Notes under the pieces: generated by a model
What the model was told of the DNA's origin: nothing
The model's input: only the letters and a program-made list of their open reading frames with translations
The model's database searches: none
Position numbers and translations under genes: made by a program
Assembly: GCA_044432925.1 (NCBI GenBank)
Contig: JAWXUE010000017.1
Location: 1-28,533 of the forward strand
Length of the DNA stretch: 28,533 bases
Reading direction: 5' to 3'
Source of the DNA: JAWXUE01 sp044432925
GTDB lineage: Bacteria; Bacillota_I; Bacilli_A; Acholeplasmatales; Anaeroplasmataceae
In this document: piece by piece, positions 8,139 through 15,276 of the stretch
Layout of the letters: each line of letters begins with the position of its first letter
Position numbering within the stretch: the first letter of the stretch is position 1

Positions 8139-9859
8139 TGAATAGAACACATTATAATGGAATATTAAACATTGAAAACTTAAACCAAGTAGTTGAGTTA
8201 AAAGGTTGGGTTGCTAAAAAAAGAGATTTAGGTGGATTAGTATTTATTGACTTAAGAGATAAAACAGGGATTACTCAAATAGTAGTTAAACCTGAAAATA
8301 TTAATTACAATAAAGCAGTTGATGTAAAAAGTGAATATGTAATTTATGTTAAAGGTACTGTTATTAAAAGAGAATCTATTAACAAAAATATTCCTACAGG
8401 AGAAATAGAAGTTGATGCAATTGATTTTGAAGTTATTAATACAGCTAAACTTCCTCCGATTATAGTAGCAGATAAAACTGATGCATTAGAAGAAACTAGA
8501 TTAAAATATAGATATTTAGATTTAAGAAGACCTGTAATGCAAAATTATATTACTCAAAAATCTAGAATTACTAGTGCTATAAGAAGTTATTTATCTAATT
8601 TAGATTTCTTAGAATTAGAAACACCTATTTTAGCGAAATCAACTCCAGAAGGTGCAAGAGATTATTTAGTTCCTTCAAGATTATATCCAGGAGAATTTTA
8701 TGCTCTACCTCAATCTCCTCAAATTTTCAAACAATTATACATGGTAAGTGGATTTGAAAAATATTTCCAAATTGCTAGATGTTTTAGAGATGAAGATTTA
8801 AGATTAGATAGACAACCAGAGTTTACTCAAATTGATATTGAAGCTTCATTTGTTACTCAAGAAGAAATTTGGACTTATGTAGAAGGAATGTTTACTTTCT
8901 TATTTAGAAAAATTTTAAATATTGACTTAACATTACCTTTCACAAGATTAACTTATGATTATGTTATGCAAACTTATGGTAGTGATAAACCAGACCTACG
9001 TTTTGATATGAAATTAATTGATGTTAAACATTTAATTAGTAATGTACCTTTTATGGTAGAAAACACTTCAACTAAAGCTATTGTTGCTAATAAAGCATTT
9101 ACAAGAAAAGAATTAGATGAATATACTAGAATTGCTAAAAACTATAAAGCGACAGGACTTGCATTCTTAAAATATCAAAATAATGAATTAACAGGTTCAA
9201 TAGCTAAGTTTTTAACAGAAGAAGATAAAGTTAATTTTATTAATGAATTAAACTTACAAGAAAATGATACTGTATTATTAGTTACAGGTACACAAGCATT
9301 AGTTAATCGTACTTTAGGTGGATTAAGATGTATTGTTGCTAAAGACTTAGATATAATTGATAATTCTAAATTTGAATTTGTTTGGGTAACTGATTTCCCT
9401 ATCTTTGAATATGATGAAGAAACTAATGAATATACTGTTTCAACTCATCCATTTACAGCTCCTAAACCAGAATGTATTGAATTTTTAGAAACAGATAAAT
9501 CTAAATGTTATGCTAATGCTTATGACTTAGTTTTAAATGGTTATGAGTTAGCTAGTGGTTCTTTAAGAGTTTACAATGAAGAATTACAAAATAGAATGTT
9601 TAAAGCAATTGGATTATCAGATGAAGAAATTACAAATAGATTTGGATTCTTTGTTGATGCGTTAAAATATGGTACACCTCCTCATGGTGGAATTGGTATT
9701 GGACTTGAAAGAGTTGTTATGTTAATGCTTGGTACTGAAAATATAAAAGATGTTGTTGCGTTCCCTAAAGTATTATCAGCAAGAGATTTAATGATGGAGT
9801 GTCCGTCAACAGTTGATGATATTCAACTTAAAGATGTTCATATTAAAATAGATGAGTAA
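8138..9859 (+). CDS. aspS: Aspartyl-tRNA synthetase
   Basis: A class IIb synthetase of 573 residues that charges tRNA-Asp; some bacterial forms also charge tRNA-Asn, which cannot be settled here. An OB-fold anticodon-binding domain occupies about residues 15-100 (LKGWVAKKRDLGGLVFIDLR). The catalytic core holds motif 2, FRDEDLRLDRQPEFTQ, at about 215-230. The bacterial GAD insertion domain lies at about 285-400, and motif 3, GIGIGLERVVMLMLG, is near 521-535. The length is close to the usual 585-590. It is the second gene of the T-box operon and overlaps tcdA by 8 bases (ATGAGTAA). Confidence 0.96.
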   Translation: MNRTHYNGILNIENLNQVVELKGWVAKKRDLGGLVFIDLRDKTGITQIVVKPENINYNKAVDVKSEYVIYVKGTVIKRESINKNIPTGEIEVDAIDFEVINTAKLPPIIVADKTDALEETRLKYRYLDLRRPVMQNYITQKSRITSAIRSYLSNLDFLELETPILAKSTPEGARDYLVPSRLYPGEFYALPQSPQIFKQLYMVSGFEKYFQIARCFRDEDLRLDRQPEFTQIDIEASFVTQEEIWTYVEGMFTFLFRKILNIDLTLPFTRLTYDYVMQTYGSDKPDLRFDMKLIDVKHLISNVPFMVENTSTKAIVANKAFTRKELDEYTRIAKNYKATGLAFLKYQNNELTGSIAKFLTEEDKVNFINELNLQENDTVLLVTGTQALVNRTLGGLRCIVAKDLDIIDNSKFEFVWVTDFPIFEYDEETNEYTVSTHPFTAPKPECIEFLETDKSKCYANAYDLVLNGYELASGSLRVYNEELQNRMFKAIGLSDEEITNRFGFFVDALKYGTPPHGGIGIGLERVVMLMLGTENIKDVVAFPKVLSARDLMMECPSTVDDIQLKDVHIKIDE

Positions 9860-10553
9860 ATTTATAAGAACTATTGCTATGATAGAACAAGATAATTTTA
9901 ATATACTATCTAAATCAAATATATTAATATGTGGTTTAGGTGGAGTAGGTGGAATGACTTTTCTATCATTAGTTAGAATGGGTGTTACTAATTTTACTTT
10001 AGTTGATTTTGATAAATTTGATATTTCTAATTTAAATAGACAAATGTTATCAAATACTAATAATATTGGTTTAGTAAAAGTTGAAGAAGCTAAAAAGCAA
10101 GCCTTACTAATTAATCCTGAATTAAATATTAAAACACTAGATATGAAAATAAGCAGTGAAAATATTGATTTATTAAATGATGATTTTGATTATATAATTG
10201 ATTGTATTGATGATGTATCAGCAAAAATTGAATTATATAAATTAGGTAGAAGAAATAATATTAAATTAATTTCTTCTATGGGTACAGCTATGAAGTTTGA
10301 TCCAACTAAATTAAAAGTTACTATTTTAAATAAAACAGAATATGATCCTTTAGCTAAAAAATTAAGATATTTATTAAAAGAAGATAAAGAATTATTAAAA
10401 ACTAAAGTAATTTATTCAACAGAAACTGTATTACCTATAATAAAACAAAAAAGAGAAGAATTAGGATTTTTACCTTCAAATGTAATTGTACCTAATGCAG
10501 CAGGATTATTAATTGCTAAAGAAGTTTTATTAGATATAATTAATTTTGAATAA
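9852..10553 (+). CDS. tcdA: tRNA threonylcarbamoyladenosine dehydratase TcdA (ThiF/E1-like)
   Basis: A 233-residue ATP-dependent E1-like enzyme of the YgdL/CsdL group, which converts t6A37 of ANN-decoding tRNAs to its cyclic form. The adenylate-binding loop GLGGVGG is at 28-34, followed by LVDFDKFDISNLNRQ at 50-64, with the acidic residues and Arg that bind ATP. DCIDDVSAK, the SSMGTAMKFDPTK segment and the EYDPLAKKLRYLL segment, then VIYSTE, distinguish it from MoeB and ThiF. There are no CxxC zinc pairs, as is common in YgdL. It is the third gene of the hisS operon and is reached by an 8-base overlap, which places a tRNA modification enzyme under T-box control with two synthetases. Confidence 0.85.
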   Translation: MSKFIRTIAMIEQDNFNILSKSNILICGLGGVGGMTFLSLVRMGVTNFTLVDFDKFDISNLNRQMLSNTNNIGLVKVEEAKKQALLINPELNIKTLDMKISSENIDLLNDDFDYIIDCIDDVSAKIELYKLGRRNNIKLISSMGTAMKFDPTKLKVTILNKTEYDPLAKKLRYLLKEDKELLKTKVIYSTETVLPIIKQKREELGFLPSNVIVPNAAGLLIAKEVLLDIINFE

Positions 10554-10569
10554 AATAATAAACTTGATT

Positions 10570-10591
10570 ACTTAATTGTAATTAAGTTTTT
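10570..10591 (+). terminator. Probable terminator after tcdA
   Basis: ACTTAAT (10570-10576) pairs with ATTAAGT (10581-10587) around TGTA, then a short T run. AACTTGATTA at 10561-10570 can pair with TAATTAAGTT (10579-10588) as an alternative stem. The stem is AT-rich and therefore weak. Confidence 0.55.
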
Positions 10592-10741
10592 ATTTTAATA
10601 TATCCTTTTATAAAGCCGTTTATTATAAAAAATATATTAAATTTAAAGTTGTTAACAATGTCATTAGATATTAAAAATAATTCAATTAATAATTAATAAT
10701 TATTAAAGAAGAAAAAAATATATATTTTTTTTACATTAATT

Positions 10742-10770
10742 CTTTATTTTTTTTAAAATAGGAGTATAAT
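10742..10770 (+). promoter_or_regulatory. Probable promoter of the antiporter gene
   Basis: TATAAT at 10765-10770 is a clear -10 box. The -35 region (CTTTAT, 10742-10747, 17-base spacer) is poor. A perfect palindrome, TTGTTAACAA, lies farther upstream at 10649-10658. Confidence 0.45.
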
Positions 10771-10797
10771 ATTCTAGAAGAGAAAGAAGGAGTTTAT

Positions 10798-12036
10798 ATG
10801 GAATCGGGTTTTGATTTTCTATTAGACCTAGCATTAATACTACTTAGTACTAAGTTATTAGGCCTATTTACAAAAAAAATACATATGCCACAAGTTGTTG
10901 GAGCGCTAGTTGCTGGATTAGTACTAGGGCCAGCTGGACTTGGGTGGTTAAAAGAAACAGACTTCATTTCTAGCTTAGCTGAAGTAGGAGTAATAATATT
11001 AATGTTTTCTGCTGGATTAGAAAGTGATTTATCTGCTTTAAAAACAACCGGTAAAAAATCTATTGTAATAGCATTGTTAGGAGTATTTGTACCTCTAATA
11101 GGTGGTACACTAATTGGTTTTTGTTTTAATGGATTTGATGCAACAGACACAATGTCTTTATTAAAAAATATATTTATAGGTGTTATACTTACAGCAACAT
11201 CTGTTTCTATTACTGTTGAAACATTAAAAGAAATGGGTAAATTGAATACTGAGGTTGCAAATACAATCTTAGGTGCAGCTTTAATAGATGATATTTTAGG
11301 TATAGTAATATTAACAATAGTTTCAAGTTTTGCTGATCCTGATGTTAATATATTACACAATATGTTATTACTTTTAGGGTTCTTTGTTTTTGCAATTACA
11401 ACTTTTATTGTAGCAAAAAAATTATTTAATAAATGGTTTGAAAATGAATCTAAAAATTTAAGAAGATATGTTATTATGTCATTTGTTTTATGTTTATTAT
11501 TAGCTTATATTTCAGAAGAAATATTCCATGTTGCAGATATAACAGGAGCATTTTTAGCTGGATTAATATTATCCGGAAATAAAAGAACACATTATATTGA
11601 AAATAGAATTTCAGTATTATCTTATTTATTACTATCCCCAATATTCTTTGCAAATATTGGAATAGGAGTAGAGTTATCTGCAATGACCATGAATTTAGTT
11701 TGGTTAACAGTCGCATTAGTAATTGTTGCAATACTTACTAAACAATTTGGTTGTTTCTTAGGAGCTAAATTATGTAAAATGAATAATATAGACTCAATGA
11801 GGGTCGGCGCCGGTATGGTTTGTCGTGGAGAAGTAGCATTAATTGTTGCTGCTAAAGGAGCTGCATTAGCAGTACCTTTAATTAGTCCTGAGTTAATGGG
11901 TCCTATTGTTATAATGGTAGTTGTTACAACTGTACTAGCTCCATTATTATTACAATTCTTCTATAGAAATGATAAATCAGAAACAATAGAATCTGAAGAG
12001 AAAATAAACTCTTTAGATGTAAAACAAGAACATTAA
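10798..12036 (+). CDS. CPA2-family cation/proton antiporter (Kef/GerN/NapA type)
   Basis: A 412-residue polytopic membrane protein of the monovalent cation:proton antiporter-2 family. It exchanges Na+ or K+ for H+ across the cytoplasmic membrane; the ion is not predictable. About twelve hydrophobic segments are visible. Family signatures are GALVAGLVLGPAGLGWL near residue 36-52, EVGVIILMFSAGLE near 62, the paired acidic residues D164-D165 in LIDDILGIVIL that carry protons in this family, SYLLLSPIFFANIGI, and GMVCRGEVALIVAAKGAA. There is no RCK/TrkA-N nucleotide-binding domain after the transporter core, so it is closer to NapA/GerN/KefB-core proteins than to full KefB/KefC. AAGGAG at 10787-10792 fixes the ATG. 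It is transcribed alone. Confidence 0.85.
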   Translation: MESGFDFLLDLALILLSTKLLGLFTKKIHMPQVVGALVAGLVLGPAGLGWLKETDFISSLAEVGVIILMFSAGLESDLSALKTTGKKSIVIALLGVFVPLIGGTLIGFCFNGFDATDTMSLLKNIFIGVILTATSVSITVETLKEMGKLNTEVANTILGAALIDDILGIVILTIVSSFADPDVNILHNMLLLLGFFVFAITTFIVAKKLFNKWFENESKNLRRYVIMSFVLCLLLAYISEEIFHVADITGAFLAGLILSGNKRTHYIENRISVLSYLLLSPIFFANIGIGVELSAMTMNLVWLTVALVIVAILTKQFGCFLGAKLCKMNNIDSMRVGAGMVCRGEVALIVAAKGAALAVPLISPELMGPIVIMVVVTTVLAPLLLQFFYRNDKSETIESEEKINSLDVKQEH

Positions 12037-12042
12037 AAAATA

Positions 12043-12074
12043 AAATCCGTCTTATGATGGATTTCTTCTTTTTT
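12043..12074 (+). terminator. Intrinsic terminator after the antiporter gene
   Basis: AAATCCGTC (12043-12051) pairs with GATGGATTT (12056-12064) with one G-T wobble and loop TTAT; a T-rich tail follows. Confidence 0.75.
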
Positions 12075-12097
12075 ATATACATACTTAGTAATACTTT

Positions 12098-12124
12098 TTG
12101 TTTTAAAATAAAGGTTTTTATGAT
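12098..12124 (+). promoter_or_regulatory. Weak candidate promoter of the comEB-ribF operon
   Basis: TTGTTT (12098-12103) and TATGAT (12119-12124) with a 15-base spacer. Spacing is short, so this is tentative, but a promoter is expected here because a terminator lies just upstream. Confidence 0.35.
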
Positions 12125-12147
12125 AAAATTGATTAGAGGTGATATTA

Positions 12148-12612
12148 ATGGATCATATATCTTGGGATGAATACTTTATGGGTGTTGCAGCATTAAGTGC
12201 AAAAAGAAGTAAAGACCCTTCTACTAAAGTAGGATGTTGTATAGTAAATGAAGATAAAAAAATTATAGGAATAGGTTATAATGGATTTCCTGTAGGTGTA
12301 GATGATAAAGAATTTCCTTGGGGAAACACATCAGAGAATTGGTTAGAAACTAAATATCCTTATGTTGTACATGCTGAGGCTAATGCTATATTAAATACTA
12401 CATCATCTTGTAAAAATGCTACTATTTATGTAACTTTATTTCCTTGTAATGAATGTGCTAAATTAATTATTCAAAGTGGAATGAAAGAATTAATTTATAT
12501 GGATAACAAATATAAAGATACTGATAATAACATAGCTTCACAAAAAATGTTAGAAGCTGCTAAAGTAAAAATAACTAAAATGAAAAAAGTGAGTGTTGAT
12601 ATTAATGGATAA
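12148..12612 (+). CDS. comEB: dCMP deaminase (ComEB type)
   Basis: A 154-residue zinc-dependent deaminase that turns dCMP into dUMP for thymidylate synthesis. The zinc site is H75-A-E77 (HAEANAIL) together with C100 and C103 in PCNEC; E77 is the proton shuttle. WDEYFMGVAALSAKRSKDPSTKVG at the N-terminus (residues 6-29, shortened here to its ends WDEYF and DPSTKVG) is the dCMP-deaminase form, and GYNGFPVGVDD binds the nucleotide in this family. I chose ATG 12148 over the GTG at 12139 because AGAGGTGA (12135-12142) covers the GTG and spaces well to the ATG. It heads an eight-gene operon and overlaps the next gene by 8 bases (ATGGATAA). The symbol follows Bacillus usage; nothing here shows a competence role. 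Confidence 0.88.
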   Translation: MDHISWDEYFMGVAALSAKRSKDPSTKVGCCIVNEDKKIIGIGYNGFPVGVDDKEFPWGNTSENWLETKYPYVVHAEANAILNTTSSCKNATIYVTLFPCNECAKLIIQSGMKELIYMDNKYKDTDNNIASQKMLEAAKVKITKMKKVSVDING

Positions 12613-13612
12613 TATATTTAAAAAATATTATATTGCTATGGCGGTATATATAATTCCTTTTTTAATAATTGTTATTTGTTGTAGTGTTAGAACTGATTAT
12701 GAAATTACTACACCAGGTGGAGTATCTAAAGTAGATGAAAGATTTGTTATAGAAAATGGATATGATTCTAATGATTTATATTCTTTATATGTTTATTCAA
12801 TTAAAAACGCTACTTTATTTCAAAATCTAATTGCTTCATTTACTGATTTATTTGAAACCTCAGAAATAAATGATAATTATAGTCATATGACTGATGATAT
12901 GTGGTATCAAGCAGGAGTTATTCAAAAGAATCAATCAGAAGAAGCTTGTTTAATTAATGCATATGAATATGCTTCATTAACAAATGAAAATATTTCTATT
13001 AATTATACTTATGAAGGTGTTATTGTTAGGATAACTACAGCACAAAGTAATGTTTTTAAAATAGGTGATATTCTTACTCATGTTAATGATGTTAAAATTT
13101 CTAGTTTAAATCAATTTAGTGATGATTCTAGAGATGATTATATTAAATTAAAATTAACAGATAAATTAACTATTACAAGAGATGAAGAAGTATTTAATCA
13201 TGTCTTATCAGAGGGTGATACTTTAGGAGTAGGATTTTATGATAAGTTCACTATTCTTAATACAACACCTTCATATATTATTAATCCAACAAGTTCAATC
13301 GGACCTAGTGCAGGTATGATGCAAACTCTTTCTATTTATAATCAATTAATAGGAAATGATCTTACTATTAAAGATAATGTTAAAAGAAGTATTGCTGGGA
13401 CGGGGACAATAGAGTCTGATGGTACAATTGGTGCTATAGGTGGTGTAACTCAAAAAGTTTATTCTGCTTTTGAAAGTGGTGCTAATATTTTAATCATGTC
13501 AAAAGATAATGAAGAAGAAGCATTAAGTGCTTATAATAAAATAAAAAATAAAGAGAAAATGCAATTAATTATTGTTAATAATTTTGCTGAGGTAATACAA
13601 TGCCTAATTTAA
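12605..13612 (+). CDS. YlbL-like PDZ-Lon serine protease, membrane anchored
   Basis: A 335-residue protein with one N-terminal membrane helix (about residues 9-26), a PDZ-like segment near 140-185 (FKIGDILTHVNDVKI), and a C-terminal Lon-type peptidase domain. The catalytic dyad is S235 in SIGPSAGMMQTL and K284 in GGVTQKVYSA, with AGTGTIESDGTIGAIGG between, just as in Bacillus YlbL, which acts outside the membrane on membrane or secreted substrates and is linked to DNA-damage checkpoint recovery. There is no AAA+ domain, so it is not classical Lon. The start is ATG 12605 inside the end of comEB. It overlaps the next gene by 13 bases. The role in this organism is inferred from family only. Confidence 0.85.
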   Translation: MDNIFKKYYIAMAVYIIPFLIIVICCSVRTDYEITTPGGVSKVDERFVIENGYDSNDLYSLYVYSIKNATLFQNLIASFTDLFETSEINDNYSHMTDDMWYQAGVIQKNQSEEACLINAYEYASLTNENISINYTYEGVIVRITTAQSNVFKIGDILTHVNDVKISSLNQFSDDSRDDYIKLKLTDKLTITRDEEVFNHVLSEGDTLGVGFYDKFTILNTTPSYIINPTSSIGPSAGMMQTLSIYNQLIGNDLTIKDNVKRSIAGTGTIESDGTIGAIGGVTQKVYSAFESGANILIMSKDNEEEALSAYNKIKNKEKMQLIIVNNFAEVIQCLI

Positions 13613-13884
13613 ATAAAGAATATATAATATCACTTATTAAAGGAGCATTAATATCATTATTTTTTACAACACCATTTATATTTACATATGTTAATTTATT
13701 ATTTATAGGTAATAGAGTATTATCTTCAATTAACTTATATTTAATAATTAATATTTTCTTTAATATATTTTCTTGTATAAAAATAGATTTATCAAATGAA
13801 GAAAATAAATTAAAAGCTAAAATAATTAATGTAACAGTTACTTTAATAACAACTGCAGTTATATTAATTATCTTTAATATTTAA
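13600..13884 (+). CDS. Small three-helix membrane protein of unknown function
   Basis: A 94-residue hydrophobic protein that I do not recognise. Three membrane segments are visible, at about 10-32 (after NKEYIISLIKGA), 42-58 and 73-93, with the basic stretch NEENKLKAK before the last. It starts 13 bases before the end of the YlbL-like gene and is followed after 13 bases by lspA, so it is certainly co-transcribed. It could act with the YlbL-like protease or with LspA, but only position suggests this. The TGCCTAATT start context is shared with the coding sequence of the protease, and GAGGT at 13589-13593 can serve as ribosome site. Confidence 0.75.
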   Translation: MPNLNKEYIISLIKGALISLFFTTPFIFTYVNLLFIGNRVLSSINLYLIINIFFNIFSCIKIDLSNEENKLKAKIINVTVTLITTAVILIIFNI

Positions 13885-13897
13885 AAGGAGACAAACA

Positions 13898-14389
13898 ATG
13901 AATAAAAAACATTTAGCAATAGGATTAATAATAGTAGTAATCTCTATTATTTTAGATCAAGTAACAAAAATGTTAGCACTAATGTACTTAAAATCTGGAA
14001 GTATTGTAGTAATTGAAGATTTTTTTAATTTAGTATTACATTATAACAACGGAGCTGCTTGGAGTAGTTTTGCTGGGAACTTTGGATTTTTATTTAGTAT
14101 AACAATTGTATCAATAATAGCATTTGGATTTTTCTTTAAATCAGTTAATTTTAATAAAAAGTTAATTTATTCATTAGGAATATCTTTAATGCTTGGTGGA
14201 TTATTTGGTAATTTTATAGATAGAATTTTTATGGATGGTCATGTAGTAATAGATTTCCTTTCATTTACATTTGGTAGTTATAGATTCCCTACTTTCAATA
14301 TTGCAGATAGTTGTTTAGTAGTAGGTGTTGTTTTATTTGTAATAGATATCTTGTTATTAGAAGGGAAGAGAAAACGTGAAGAAGTATAA
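13898..14389 (+). CDS. lspA: Lipoprotein signal peptidase II
   Basis: A 163-residue membrane aspartic protease that removes signal peptides from diacylglyceryl-modified prolipoproteins. Four membrane helices are visible. The catalytic dyad is D119 in VVIDFLSF and D137 in FNIADSCLVVG, and the conserved segments DQVTKMLA, HYNNGAAW and GNFIDRI are all present. The length is normal. AAAGGAG at 13884-13890 is a strong ribosome site eight bases before ATG. The next gene starts 14 bases before its end, the lspA-rluD order found in many Bacilli. Confidence 0.95.
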   Translation: MNKKHLAIGLIIVVISIILDQVTKMLALMYLKSGSIVVIEDFFNLVLHYNNGAAWSSFAGNFGFLFSITIVSIIAFGFFFKSVNFNKKLIYSLGISLMLGGLFGNFIDRIFMDGHVVIDFLSFTFGSYRFPTFNIADSCLVVGVVLFVIDILLLEGKRKREEV

Positions 14390-15272
14390 AGTAATTAGTG
14401 ATGATGCATCACAAAGAATAGATAAAATAGTATGTAGAGAATTTGATTTAAGTAGATCATTAGTTAAAGAATTAATAGAAAATGGTAATATTTTAGTAAA
14501 TGATGAATCAGTTAAATCAAGTTATAAAGTAAAAGAAGATGATGAATTAAGTGTAGTAATTCCTGAACCAAAAGAATTAGAAATAATTCCTGTTAATTTA
14601 AATTTAGATATCGTTTATGAAGATAAAGATGTATTAGTAGTAAATAAACCAGAAGGAATGGTAGTACACCCTTCAACAACAACAAAAGAAAATACTTTAG
14701 TACACGGATTAATGTATCAGGTAAAAGATTTATCAGGAATTAACGGTGTATTAAGACCAGGTATTGTTCATAGAATAGATAAAGATACAACAGGTTTATT
14801 AATGGTTGCTAAAAACGATGAGGCTCATGAAGGATTAGTTACTCAATTACAAAACAAAACAGTAGTTAGATACTATATTGCTTTAGTATACGGAGTAGTA
14901 GAACCTAATTTTGGTAAGATAACAGCTCCTATCGGAAGAGACCCTAATGATAGAATAAAAATGGCTGTTAATAGAGATGGTAAAGATGCTGTTACTCATT
15001 TTGAAGTATTAGAAAGATTTGCTGATATGACTTTAGTAAAATGCAGATTAGAAACAGGAAGAACTCATCAAATAAGAGTTCATTTAAAATATATAGGACA
15101 TACTTTAGTTGGAGATAAAACTTATGGTCCTAAAAAAGTAGTTGGAGAAAAAGGTCAATATCTACATGCTCATACTTTAGGATTCACTCATCCTATAACT
15201 AAAAAGAAACATTTATTTACACAAGAAATTCCTGATTATTTTGAGGAATATTTAAAAGAATTGAGAGGTTAA
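14376..15272 (+). CDS. RluD-family 23S rRNA pseudouridine synthase
   Basis: A 298-residue pseudouridine synthase with an N-terminal S4 RNA-binding domain (about 10-70, QRIDKIVCREFDLSRSLVK) and the RluA-type catalytic domain (about 85-290). The catalytic aspartate is D135 in HRIDKDTTGLL; VVNKPEGMVVHPS and GRTHQIRVHLKYIGH are the other family motifs. The Bacillus homologue next to lspA is YlyB, whose targets are helix 69 uridines by analogy with RluD, but the exact target here is inferred. Translation starts at a GTG, with AAGGGA at 14361-14366 nine bases upstream; no ATG gives a full S4 domain. It overlaps lspA by 14 bases. Confidence 0.88.
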   Translation: MKKYKVISDDASQRIDKIVCREFDLSRSLVKELIENGNILVNDESVKSSYKVKEDDELSVVIPEPKELEIIPVNLNLDIVYEDKDVLVVNKPEGMVVHPSTTTKENTLVHGLMYQVKDLSGINGVLRPGIVHRIDKDTTGLLMVAKNDEAHEGLVTQLQNKTVVRYYIALVYGVVEPNFGKITAPIGRDPNDRIKMAVNRDGKDAVTHFEVLERFADMTLVKCRLETGRTHQIRVHLKYIGHTLVGDKTYGPKKVVGEKGQYLHAHTLGFTHPITKKKHLFTQEIPDYFEEYLKELRG

Positions 15273-15276
15273 CATT

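Noticed and set aside
10794..11360. A 188-codon open frame on the - strand
   Set aside because: It is the antisense shadow of the antiporter gene; its product is low-complexity Ser/Thr/Pro/Asn and there is no ribosome site.
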